Source: Deltaproteobacteria bacterium
Lineage (GTDB): Bacteria; Myxococcota_A; Polyangia; Polyangiales; Houyiibacteriaceae
Assembly (NCBI GenBank): GCA_027295555.1
Contig: JAPUKT010000459.1
Span: 1-5,396 of the forward strand
Length of the DNA stretch: 5,396 bases
Reading direction: 5' to 3'
The position numbers were made by a program, and so were the translations under genes. Shown here piece by piece: positions 1 through 5,396 of this stretch. Below the pieces are notes generated by a model. The model saw only the letters and a list, made by a program, of their open reading frames with translations. It did no database searches and was not told where the DNA came from. Position 1 is the stretch's first letter; the number at the start of each line of letters is the position of its first letter.

Positions 1-380
1 TCGGCATGGGCGACATGCTCATGATTTCCCCCGGCTCGAACGAGCTTGAGCGCGTTCACTCCGCATTCATCGGCGAAGATGAAGTCCGATCGATCTGCGA
101 TTTCCTTCGTGCGCAGGGAGATCCCGAGTACCACAACGAGATCCTCAAGCCTCGAGATGAAGAAGGCACCAGTGGGGAAAGCGACGATCCACTCTACGAC
201 AAGGCGGTTACGGTGGTCGCCAACGCCGGCTATTGCTCGATCAGCCACGTCCAACGGCAGTTAAGCGTGGGCTACAACAAGGCCGCCAAGTTGGTGGAAC
301 GAATGGAGCAGGACGGGGTCGTGGGCCCCCCGAGCTCGAAGGCGGGCGGGCGCCGAGAAGTCCTCGTCAGCCCGCACTAA
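1..380 (+). CDS. ftsK: DNA translocase FtsK/SpoIIIE, C-terminal fragment (5' end outside window)
   Basis: This is the 3' end of an FtsK/SpoIIIE translocase, the septal ATP-driven pump that moves chromosome termini and, in FtsK, activates XerCD recombination at dif. About 125 residues are visible; the frame is open to the left edge, so the gene starts upstream. The first part (GMGDML, then PGS and ERVHSAFI) matches the end of the RecA-like motor domain. After an acidic linker (EEGTSGESDD) comes a complete gamma winged-helix domain at about bases 183-377, starting DPLYDKAV and running through SISHVQRQLSVGYNKAAKLVERME to REVLVSP. In this family that domain reads polar DNA signals (KOPS/SRS). The TAA at 378-380 gives the usual C-terminus. 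A short insertion (PPSSKAGGR) precedes the final strand. The identification is secure. FtsK versus a SpoIIIE-like paralogue cannot be decided without the N-terminal membrane part. Confidence 0.95.
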   Translation, partial: GMGDMLMISPGSNELERVHSAFIGEDEVRSICDFLRAQGDPEYHNEILKPRDEEGTSGESDDPLYDKAVTVVANAGYCSISHVQRQLSVGYNKAAKLVERMEQDGVVGPPSSKAGGRREVLVSPH

Positions 381-457
381 CAGCGCCAGCGTCAGCGCCA
401 GCGTCAGCGTCAGCGCCAGCGCCAGCGCCAGCGTCAGCGGCGCTGGCGCTGGCGCTG
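381..457 (+). repeat. CAGCGY hexamer array with inverted copies forming a perfect hairpin
   Basis: Nine head-to-tail hexamers CAGCGY run from 381 to 434, with the last base in the order C,T,C,T,T,C,C,C,T. A partial CAGCG follows at 435-439, then three copies of the inverse complement, GCGCTG, at 440-457. Bases 411-428 are exactly complementary to 440-457, giving an 18-bp stem with an 11-base loop (429-439). In RNA the T-ending units can also pair with GCGCTG through a U-G wobble, so the right arm could pair with several registers of the left array. No T-run follows the stem, so it is not a canonical intrinsic terminator. The array abuts the ftsK stop codon and ends 22 bases before the bioA start, filling most of the 99-base spacer. 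Its function is unknown. It could be a REP-like element, a Rho-assisted or structure-only transcription end, or a leader structure affecting bioA. Confidence 0.93.
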
Positions 458-479
458 CGACTGGCGCACAGTTCGGCGC

Positions 480-1784
480 ATGCGCCTTCCCGACGACGAG
501 CTTCTCGTTCTCGATCGCCGGCATCTGTGGCGGCCTTACACCTCGAGCGAGGATCACGAAAGCCGGCCTCTCTTCATCGTCGATCGTGCGGAAGGGCCGT
601 GGCTGATCGGGCCCAGAGGGCGGCGGATCCTCGACGCGAGCGGCTCCTGGTGGTGCAACAACCTCGGTCACGGGCATCCCCGGCTTCGACAGGCACTCGG
701 TCGCCAGGCGGAGCGGCTCATGCATTGTACGTTCGGCGGAGCGACACACGAGCCCGGGGTCCGGCTGGCATCCGAGCTCGCCGCCGTGGCGCCGAAAGGA
801 TTGGAGCGCGTCTTCTTCAGCGACAACGGCTCGACGTCGGTCGAGGTCGCTCTGAAGATCGCGTTTCAATACTGGCAGCAAAACGACCGGCCCGAACGGG
901 ACCTCTTCCTGACCCTCCCCGGGGGCTACCATGGCGACACGCTGGGAGCGATGAGCGTCGGCGCAGTCGACGAGTTCAGCGGCGTCTTTCGACCCCTCCT
1001 GTTCGAGGCTGCTCGGCCCGCCGAGCCGGTCGAGTACGACTGGGAGCCGGTCTTCGATGCCCTCGTAACGCGGCTTCGCGAAGACGGGGATCGCATCGCG
1101 GCAGTCATCGTAGAACCGGTCGTGCAAGGCGCCGCGGGCATGCGGATGTATTCGCCGACGCTATTGGCTGAGCTTTGCGAGGCGACGACGCGAGCAGACA
1201 CCTTTTTGATCGCCGATGAGGTCTTCACGGGTTTTGGACGAACCGGGCCCATGTGGGCGTCCGACCACGCGCGGATCGCCCCGGATCTTCTCTGTACGGC
1301 CAAAGGACTTTCGGGCGGGGTGATGCCGTTTGCCGCAACCTTGGCGACAGATCGCATCTACGAGGGTTTTCGCGGAGGAAAGGAGCGCGCGCTCATGCAT
1401 GGGCACACATTTTTCGCGAACCCTCTCGGCGCCGCCGTGGCCCTCGAGGTGCTCGCGATCTATCGCGAAGACCGGATCCTCGAACGGGCCAAGCCGAAGG
1501 CAGCGCGCCTCGCCGACGCGATCCGCGACATGGCGTCGCTTCCGGGCGTGCGTCATCCACGAGCGCTCGGCATGTGCGCCGCGTTCGATGTCGGCCAAAC
1601 GGGTTACATGGGCAAGATCGGCTGGGAGATCTCCGAAGTCGCCCTCGAGCTCGGCGCGCATCTGCGGCCGCTTGGGAATACGATCTACGTCGTGCCCCCT
1701 CTCAATATCGGTCACGACGACCTCGAGCAGTTACTGTACGTCGTGCGCAAGGCCACCGAACGCGTATTGGTGAAAGATTCGTGA
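480..1784 (+). CDS. bioA: Adenosylmethionine-8-amino-7-oxononanoate aminotransferase (DAPA synthase)
   Basis: BioA is a cytosolic PLP enzyme of class-III aminotransferase fold. It converts 7-keto-8-aminopelargonate to 7,8-diaminopelargonate in biotin synthesis, usually with S-adenosylmethionine as amino donor. The 434 residues match the usual size. Visible in order: HLWRPYTS (Tyr20), GSWWCNNLGHGHP (Trp57-Trp58), SDNGSTSVEVALK (114-126), GGYHGDT (Tyr150, Asp153), EPVVQGAAGM (212-221), DEVFTGFGRTG (PLP-ring Asp246, Arg254), TAKG with Schiff-base Lys275, HGHTFFANPLG (307-317) and RPLGNTIYVVPP with Arg396. These match, by position and context, the E. coli BioA residues Tyr17, Trp52/53, Tyr144, Asp147, Asp245, Arg253, Lys274 and Arg391. 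The ATG at 480 is the first start codon in frame after the ftsK TAA. It has no clear Shine-Dalgarno. HGHT, where E. coli has HGPT, recalls the lysine-using Bacillus enzyme, so the amino donor is not settled. No bioB, bioF or bioD lies beside it; the next gene is lnt, joined by a GTGA overlap. Confidence 0.95.
   Translation: MRLPDDELLVLDRRHLWRPYTSSEDHESRPLFIVDRAEGPWLIGPRGRRILDASGSWWCNNLGHGHPRLRQALGRQAERLMHCTFGGATHEPGVRLASELAAVAPKGLERVFFSDNGSTSVEVALKIAFQYWQQNDRPERDLFLTLPGGYHGDTLGAMSVGAVDEFSGVFRPLLFEAARPAEPVEYDWEPVFDALVTRLREDGDRIAAVIVEPVVQGAAGMRMYSPTLLAELCEATTRADTFLIADEVFTGFGRTGPMWASDHARIAPDLLCTAKGLSGGVMPFAATLATDRIYEGFRGGKERALMHGHTFFANPLGAAVALEVLAIYREDRILERAKPKAARLADAIRDMASLPGVRHPRALGMCAAFDVGQTGYMGKIGWEISEVALELGAHLRPLGNTIYVVPPLNIGHDDLEQLLYVVRKATERVLVKDS
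1769..1773 (+). promoter_or_regulatory. Shine-Dalgarno for lnt inside the bioA 3' end
   Basis: GGTGA lies 7 bases before the GTG at 1781 and is complementary to the ACCUCC-side tail of 16S rRNA. It supports the GTG start, since no other credible start precedes the first membrane segment. The site lies within the last codons of bioA, so translation of the two genes is probably coupled. Confidence 0.65.
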
Positions 1785-3337
1785 CGGACGCCGCGCAAGA
1801 CAACACCAATACCAACCCCGACATTGGCGACCGCACCCGAGCGTACGCATGGGCAGTCCTCGGGGGCGTGATCTACTTCCTCGGTTGGGCGGGCTTCGGC
1901 TACTGGCCCCTCGCGCTGGTCTCCCTGGTACCGCTTTGGGCGGCGCTCGAGCTCTCGACAGATCACCCCTGGCAAGCCGCACTCGGTGTGAGCTGGGTGT
2001 ATGGCATCGTGATGATCGCCGGTGGCTACCACTGGTTGGTGCCTTTTTTCGAGGTGTTCTCGGGCTACGGGTCGTTCGCGAGCGTCGGCTTCTGGTTGGC
2101 TTTTTCGGCATTCATAGGCGCGCAATACGGGGTCTACGGAGTCATCTACGGGTTGCTGAGACGCCGTGGTTGGTCGGTAGCCCTGGCAGCCATCCCACCT
2201 TTCATGACTGCGGAGTGGCTCTACCCGAAGCTGTTCCCGGTCTACCTTGCGAACAGCTTCAATCAGCAGCCCGTGTTCGTGCAGATCGCTGACCTCGGCG
2301 GGCCCCTCTTGGTCACCGCGGTCGCTGCCATGGTCAACCTCGCGCTGTTCGAAACGTGGCGCTGGTGGAGAGGTGCGCGTGGAGCTCCGCGCGCGGTGTG
2401 GGCGCTCACAATCCTCTCGGTCGGCTTCACGCTCGGTTACGGCACGATTCGAATCCCACAAGTCGAAGCCGCAATGGCCGCCGCCCCGCCTCTTCGTTTG
2501 GGGATCGTCCAGGTCAACATGGGCATCTTTCAGAAGCGAGGTGAAGCCGCCGAGGCACATCGGCGCCACCTCGAGCAGAGCCTCGAGCTCGAAAAGGAAG
2601 GGGAGCTCGACCTGATCGTGTGGCCGGAATCCGCGTACGTCCAAAACCTCCCGAGAGAGCTACCGGTCTCCGGCGACGAGATTCGAAAGGAGCTCCGGAC
2701 TCCCATCCTCTTCGGCGGCGTTTCTCAGGAGTACGTCGACGGCCGCCGCAAGATCTTCAACACGGCTTTCATGATGGAGGCCGATGGTATCGTCCGGTCG
2801 ACCTACGACAAGACCTACCTGTTGATGTTCGGAGAGTATCTGCCATTTGGGGAAACGTTCCCGGCGCTGTACGACCTGTCTCCGAATAGCGGTCGATTCA
2901 CGCCCGGCAGTCACGTGCGCCCCTTGCATTTCGGTCAGTGGCGAATCTCCACGCCGATTTGCTACGAGGACGTGCTTCCCGGATTCACCCGCACCATGAT
3001 CCGCGAGGCGAACCCCCATGTGTTGATCAACCTCACGAACGATTCGTGGTTCGGCGACACGCAGGAGCCTTGGATCCATCTCGTGCTGGCTCAGTTTCGC
3101 GCGATCGAGCACCGCCTCTACTTGGTCCGCGCGACCAACAGCGGGATCAGCGCCGTCATCGATCCGGTAGGCCGAATCGTGGCGCAAACGGGGACGCTCA
3201 CCCGGGAGAACCTCCGCTACGAGGTCCACATGATGGAGGCCGCAACGGTTTATACCCGGTTCGGAGACTGGCCAGGTTGGCTGAGTCTCGCCGCGATCCT
3301 GTTGATGCTCATCGTCCGTCGAGGGTCGGCGAAATGA
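1781..3337 (+). CDS. lnt: Apolipoprotein N-acyltransferase
   Basis: Lnt is the inner-membrane enzyme that adds the third acyl chain, from phospholipid, to the N-terminal cysteine of diacylated lipoproteins. It completes maturation before Lol-type export. From the GTG at 1781 the protein has 518 residues, the normal family length. A polar stretch of about 20 residues precedes seven hydrophobic segments (roughly 21-40, 41-57, 66-86, 97-126, 130-147, 166-190, 204-222). A nitrilase-like periplasmic domain follows (about 237-485), then a last membrane helix (498-513). The catalytic triad is present: Glu283 in WPES, Lys344 in YDKTYL and Cys394 in ICYED, matching E. coli Glu267, Lys335 and Cys387. 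Glu352 (FGEYLPFG), Glu396 and NDSWFG (419-424) are also conserved. YDKTYLLMFGEY differs from the enterobacterial YHKRHLVPFGEY but keeps the key residues. The start overlaps the bioA stop (GTGA). The 3' end overlaps the convergent lipoprotein gene by 29 bases. Confidence 0.96.
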   Translation: MTDAAQDNTNTNPDIGDRTRAYAWAVLGGVIYFLGWAGFGYWPLALVSLVPLWAALELSTDHPWQAALGVSWVYGIVMIAGGYHWLVPFFEVFSGYGSFASVGFWLAFSAFIGAQYGVYGVIYGLLRRRGWSVALAAIPPFMTAEWLYPKLFPVYLANSFNQQPVFVQIADLGGPLLVTAVAAMVNLALFETWRWWRGARGAPRAVWALTILSVGFTLGYGTIRIPQVEAAMAAAPPLRLGIVQVNMGIFQKRGEAAEAHRRHLEQSLELEKEGELDLIVWPESAYVQNLPRELPVSGDEIRKELRTPILFGGVSQEYVDGRRKIFNTAFMMEADGIVRSTYDKTYLLMFGEYLPFGETFPALYDLSPNSGRFTPGSHVRPLHFGQWRISTPICYEDVLPGFTRTMIREANPHVLINLTNDSWFGDTQEPWIHLVLAQFRAIEHRLYLVRATNSGISAVIDPVGRIVAQTGTLTRENLRYEVHMMEAATVYTRFGDWPGWLSLAAILLMLIVRRGSAK

Positions 3338-5021
3338 GAAGCCGGTAGCTCCCATCGTCTGCGGAGACGGTCTCGGCCACTTGGATCGGACGGAGCCCAT
3401 CCCCCCCGCTCTCGAAGACGTACGCGCGGATCAGAGCGCCCTCTGCGACGGTGCCAGTAGCGGCCTGAAGCGTGCCCCGAACCACGATCGGAGGCGGAAG
3501 CGTGTAGTCGCGCGTGATGTCGCCCCGCTCCGCGCTCATGACGAGCTCCGGCTCGACCAACCACGGAAAGCCCGTCGTATCCACCACCTTGACCAGCATG
3601 TCGTACCGTCCGGCATCAATGCTCATCTGGAAGGTGCCTTCCTGACTCGACACGGTCTCTCGCGAGCGCTGGAGCTCGCCCAGCTCTCCGCGCGCCCGGG
3701 CGAGAACCGTCACACCGCTCGCTGGATCCCCCGTGAACGTCGTGCATGTCCCCAGCAGCGCGACCTGCGACGGCAGCACGATCTCGATCTCCTCGAGGTC
3801 TGGGACATCCTCCACCACGAATGCTTCTTCGGACACGGGAGCCCACGTGTTCTCGGTGTCCTCGGGAGGCGTCACGATCACGGTGTAGAGCCCCGGCAAG
3901 AGCTCGACGCCGAAGCTGCCCTCATCGTCGGTCGTGGTCGACGCGCTGAAACTTCCCTCGAGCCCAAGCTCGCTTCCCTCGAAAATACTGTTCGATGAGA
4001 ATCGAACCGTTGCGCCCTGGACCGGTCGTTTCTCTTCGTCGTGCACCGAGCCACTGAACTGGACGGCATCGACCCGCGGCACGTAGATGCGTCGTTTAGC
4101 CGGGTCGTTGGCGAAGGCAAGGTCCGGATCGATGGACACCGAAGGGAAGGGCGCGCTGCCGACGCTCGAGGTGACGCGAATGGCATAAGGCGCAGCGTCC
4201 TCGCTGACGCGAATGGCATACTCACCGAGCTGACTCGTTTCGCCGATCGAAGAGACGACGCGCCCGGACTCCTTCTCGACCGCGCGGACTTGAAGCCCGA
4301 CCGCGGGCGTCTCGCTCTCGCCATCAAAGCTGAGAACCGTGCCTGTCAGCGTGCAACCAAAGATCTGGTTTTCGCCGCACTCGACGTCGAGCATATCCAG
4401 AAAGTTGATGTCGAAGCGGAAAGGCGCCCCGTCGACGGCGTCGTCGAGCTCGACCGACGTATAGATGGGAGGGAGCGAGCGGATCGCGGCGACCGTCTGG
4501 TCGGCAGTCTCGATCACGTCGTTGCTGGGCAGGACCACGACGTCGTAGGCCTGGCCTCCGACAAGCACCGTGCTGTAGTCGACGTCGTCGGAGCCATCTG
4601 CGTCGGTCCGCTCACGAAGGGTGTCCACCTCGATCGGCACCGCCGAAAGCGCGGACACCGACACGCCCATCCGTCGGATGAACCGCACACTCGCGGGTAC
4701 CGGAGTGCCTTGCCAACGAACGACGCCGATGACCTGCCTGGTGGGCGGAAGGGCGTAGTCCCGCACGCTCGCCCCGGAAAACGATTCCGGCCCGAATGCC
4801 CAGCTCGCGGGGGTCGCGCGCTGGGTGTCCGAGGGCCCTCGGAGCACCTCGACGGCAACGGCTACTTCGCTCGACGAATCATCGATGCAGATCCCCTCGT
4901 CGCAGACGCCCTGCACGCAATCGGCATCGCCCGCACAGTCGTTCCCCAGTGTCATGACCTGCGCAGATCCGAAATTGCACCCACAGATCGCAGCGAGCAG
5001 AATTGGCGTGGGCGCCCTCAT
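3309..5021 (-). CDS. Predicted lipoprotein with Cys-rich N-terminus and serial carboxypeptidase-regulatory-like modules
   Basis: This 570-residue envelope protein has no recognisable enzyme domain. The N-terminus MRAPTPILLAAICGC is a short lipoprotein signal; the best lipobox is ICGC with acylated Cys15, because Cys13 would need Ile at -1. Asn at +2 gives no E. coli-style inner-membrane retention signal. Next is a C-x5-C-x4-C-x4-C motif (Cys29, 35, 40, 45) of the D-x-DC..GVC..G-C type common on myxobacterial secreted proteins. About five beta-sandwich modules follow, resembling CarboxypepD_reg/CNA-B-like domains: about 95-165, 222-300, 319-385, 415-480 and 512-565. They show recurring P-V-x-G-A-x-V, D-x-G-x-[FY] and G-x-Y motifs; the clearest is module 3 (VQGATVRF, TDDEGSFGVELLPGLYTVIV). 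RDY[AT]LPP linkers precede the first and last modules. The ATG at 5021 is chosen because AGGAG sits 5 bases upstream and the signal peptide begins there. A role in surface structure or binding is inference. Confidence 0.85.
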   Translation of the reverse strand: MRAPTPILLAAICGCNFGSAQVMTLGNDCAGDADCVQGVCDEGICIDDSSSEVAVAVEVLRGPSDTQRATPASWAFGPESFSGASVRDYALPPTRQVIGVVRWQGTPVPASVRFIRRMGVSVSALSAVPIEVDTLRERTDADGSDDVDYSTVLVGGQAYDVVVLPSNDVIETADQTVAAIRSLPPIYTSVELDDAVDGAPFRFDINFLDMLDVECGENQIFGCTLTGTVLSFDGESETPAVGLQVRAVEKESGRVVSSIGETSQLGEYAIRVSEDAAPYAIRVTSSVGSAPFPSVSIDPDLAFANDPAKRRIYVPRVDAVQFSGSVHDEEKRPVQGATVRFSSNSIFEGSELGLEGSFSASTTTDDEGSFGVELLPGLYTVIVTPPEDTENTWAPVSEEAFVVEDVPDLEEIEIVLPSQVALLGTCTTFTGDPASGVTVLARARGELGELQRSRETVSSQEGTFQMSIDAGRYDMLVKVVDTTGFPWLVEPELVMSAERGDITRDYTLPPPIVVRGTLQAATGTVAEGALIRAYVFESGGDGLRPIQVAETVSADDGSYRLLISPTLDGR

Positions 5022-5396
5022 CGACACTCCTGCGTGATCACGGGGTTGTCGTCGTCGGTTACTTCGACCCACCATGTCGCTTGGTCGATGTCGCCCGGCT
5101 CGACGGGCCGACGCGGCTCCACGAAGCTCGCGAACTGGCCCACGACGACGAGCTCGATCTTGTGGCAGATGCCTGGAGCAAGCACTTCGTACGGAATGGC
5201 AAACTCTGAGTCACGCTCGAGGAACCCGCTCGGGTCGATGTTGCCAAAAAGGATCGGGATCTCCGACGATGGGGGCGGGGGGGAGTCGAGAAAAATCCGG
5301 TACTGGAGTGTTTGATCGAAGTTCGGGTCTCGGATGATGGTCTGAAGCCGCATCTCGGCCGCTTGCCCAGGCGGCAACGGGTCATCGAGATTGATC
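5018..5396 (-). CDS. Hypothetical protein, C-terminal fragment (5' end outside window)
   Basis: I do not recognise this protein. About 126 residues are visible, open to the right edge of the window, from INLDDPLPPGQ to the end NPVITQECR. The fragment is rich in alternating hydrophobic residues that suggest beta strands (RLQTIIRD, LQYRIFLD, HKIELVVVGQF, ATWWVEVTDDD), with a proline run (SPPPPSS) and two cysteines (GICHK, QECR). No membrane segment is seen. This would fit a secreted or lipid-anchored beta-rich protein, but its signal region lies outside the window. Its TGA (5020-5018) overlaps the ATG of the lipoprotein gene as ATGA, and the downstream Shine-Dalgarno lies in its last codons, so the two are almost certainly one transcription unit and may act together. 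A TTG at 5377 is a possible start codon in this frame. The open frame runs past it with the same composition, so an upstream start is more likely. Confidence 0.75.
   Translation of the reverse strand, partial: INLDDPLPPGQAAEMRLQTIIRDPNFDQTLQYRIFLDSPPPPSSEIPILFGNIDPSGFLERDSEFAIPYEVLAPGICHKIELVVVGQFASFVEPRRPVEPGDIDQATWWVEVTDDDNPVITQECR
5027..5031 (-). promoter_or_regulatory. Shine-Dalgarno for the lipoprotein gene
   Basis: On the minus strand AGGAG lies 5 bases before the ATG at 5021-5019, inside the last codons of the upstream gene. It fixes the start at MRAPTP rather than at the in-frame candidates further upstream. It also fits coupled translation across the ATGA overlap. Confidence 0.75.

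Noticed and set aside
411..457. Intrinsic terminator for ftsK
   Set aside because: The stem is strong, but no T-run follows (the next bases are CGACTGGCGC), so it is reported as a repeat/hairpin rather than a terminator.
381..457. CRISPR array
   Set aside because: The units are six bases long with no spacers and no cas genes nearby.
261..1127. Minus-strand open frame of 288 residues with a run of Ala-Leu/Thr-Leu repeats that looks like a membrane helix
   Set aside because: The Ala-Leu run is just the CAGCGY array read backwards, and the rest lies antisense to bioA, whose family motifs are unambiguous.
233..1171. Plus-strand open frame of 312 residues with an Ala/Pro/Ser-rich middle
   Set aside because: It crosses the ftsK end, the array and bioA in the wrong frame, is extremely Arg-rich, and has no domain-like pattern.
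1253..1780. N-terminal extension of lnt from an upstream ATG in the same frame
   Set aside because: The stretch is out-of-frame bioA, very Arg-rich. The GTG at 1781 has a ribosome site and begins right before the family's first membrane segment.
3356..3369. Small hairpin CGTCT-GCGG-AGACG just after the lnt stop, as a terminator
   Set aside because: The stem is only 5 bp, no T-run follows, and it lies inside the lipoprotein coding sequence.
5022..5075. Longer lipoprotein start 18 codons upstream
   Set aside because: The extension (many Arg) would bury the signal peptide and overlap the upstream gene; the ATG at 5021 has AGGAG at the right distance.
4041..5315. Plus-strand open frame of 424 residues opposite the lipoprotein gene
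   Set aside because: It is Arg/His/Asp-rich with no recognisable motif and is antisense to a gene with a signal peptide, ribosome site and repeated modules.

Overview
The window is a GC-rich, gene-dense piece of a Gram-negative chromosome. It has five protein-coding genes, two of them cut by the window edges. Lnt together with a predicted outer-envelope lipoprotein indicates a diderm. The style of the minus-strand proteins (a short C-x5-C-x4-C-x4-C motif after the signal peptide, then serial carboxypeptidase-regulatory-like beta modules) resembles secreted lipoproteins of myxobacteria and related former Deltaproteobacteria. That placement is an inference from protein style, not from a search.

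Layout. Bases 1-380 (+) are the 3' end of ftsK/spoIIIE: the last part of the motor and the complete winged-helix gamma domain. Bases 381-479 are a 99-base spacer. Most of it is a CAGCGC/CAGCGT hexamer array that begins at the first base after the ftsK stop and ends in three inverted copies, giving an 18-bp perfect hairpin. Bases 480-1784 (+) are bioA, the aminotransferase that makes 7,8-diaminopelargonate in biotin synthesis. Bases 1781-3337 (+) are lnt, apolipoprotein N-acyltransferase, which starts on a GTG overlapping the bioA stop (GTGA) and has the full catalytic triad. On the minus strand, a truncated unrecognised gene (5396-5018) is coupled through an ATGA overlap to a 570-residue predicted lipoprotein (5021-3309). 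The 3' end of that lipoprotein gene overlaps the 3' end of lnt by 29 bases, tail to tail.

There are therefore two converging units: ftsK, then bioA-lnt on the plus strand, and the unknown gene plus lipoprotein on the minus strand. bioA and lnt share no pathway, and their coupling probably reflects compact genome organisation. The lipoprotein would be an Lnt substrate, but only as any lipoprotein would be, so adjacency is weak evidence of a link. I find no RNA gene, CRISPR array, insertion sequence, attachment site or replication origin, and no convincing new biological system. The most unusual element is the hexamer-array hairpin between ftsK and bioA. Next is the lipoprotein with its uncharacterised partner.
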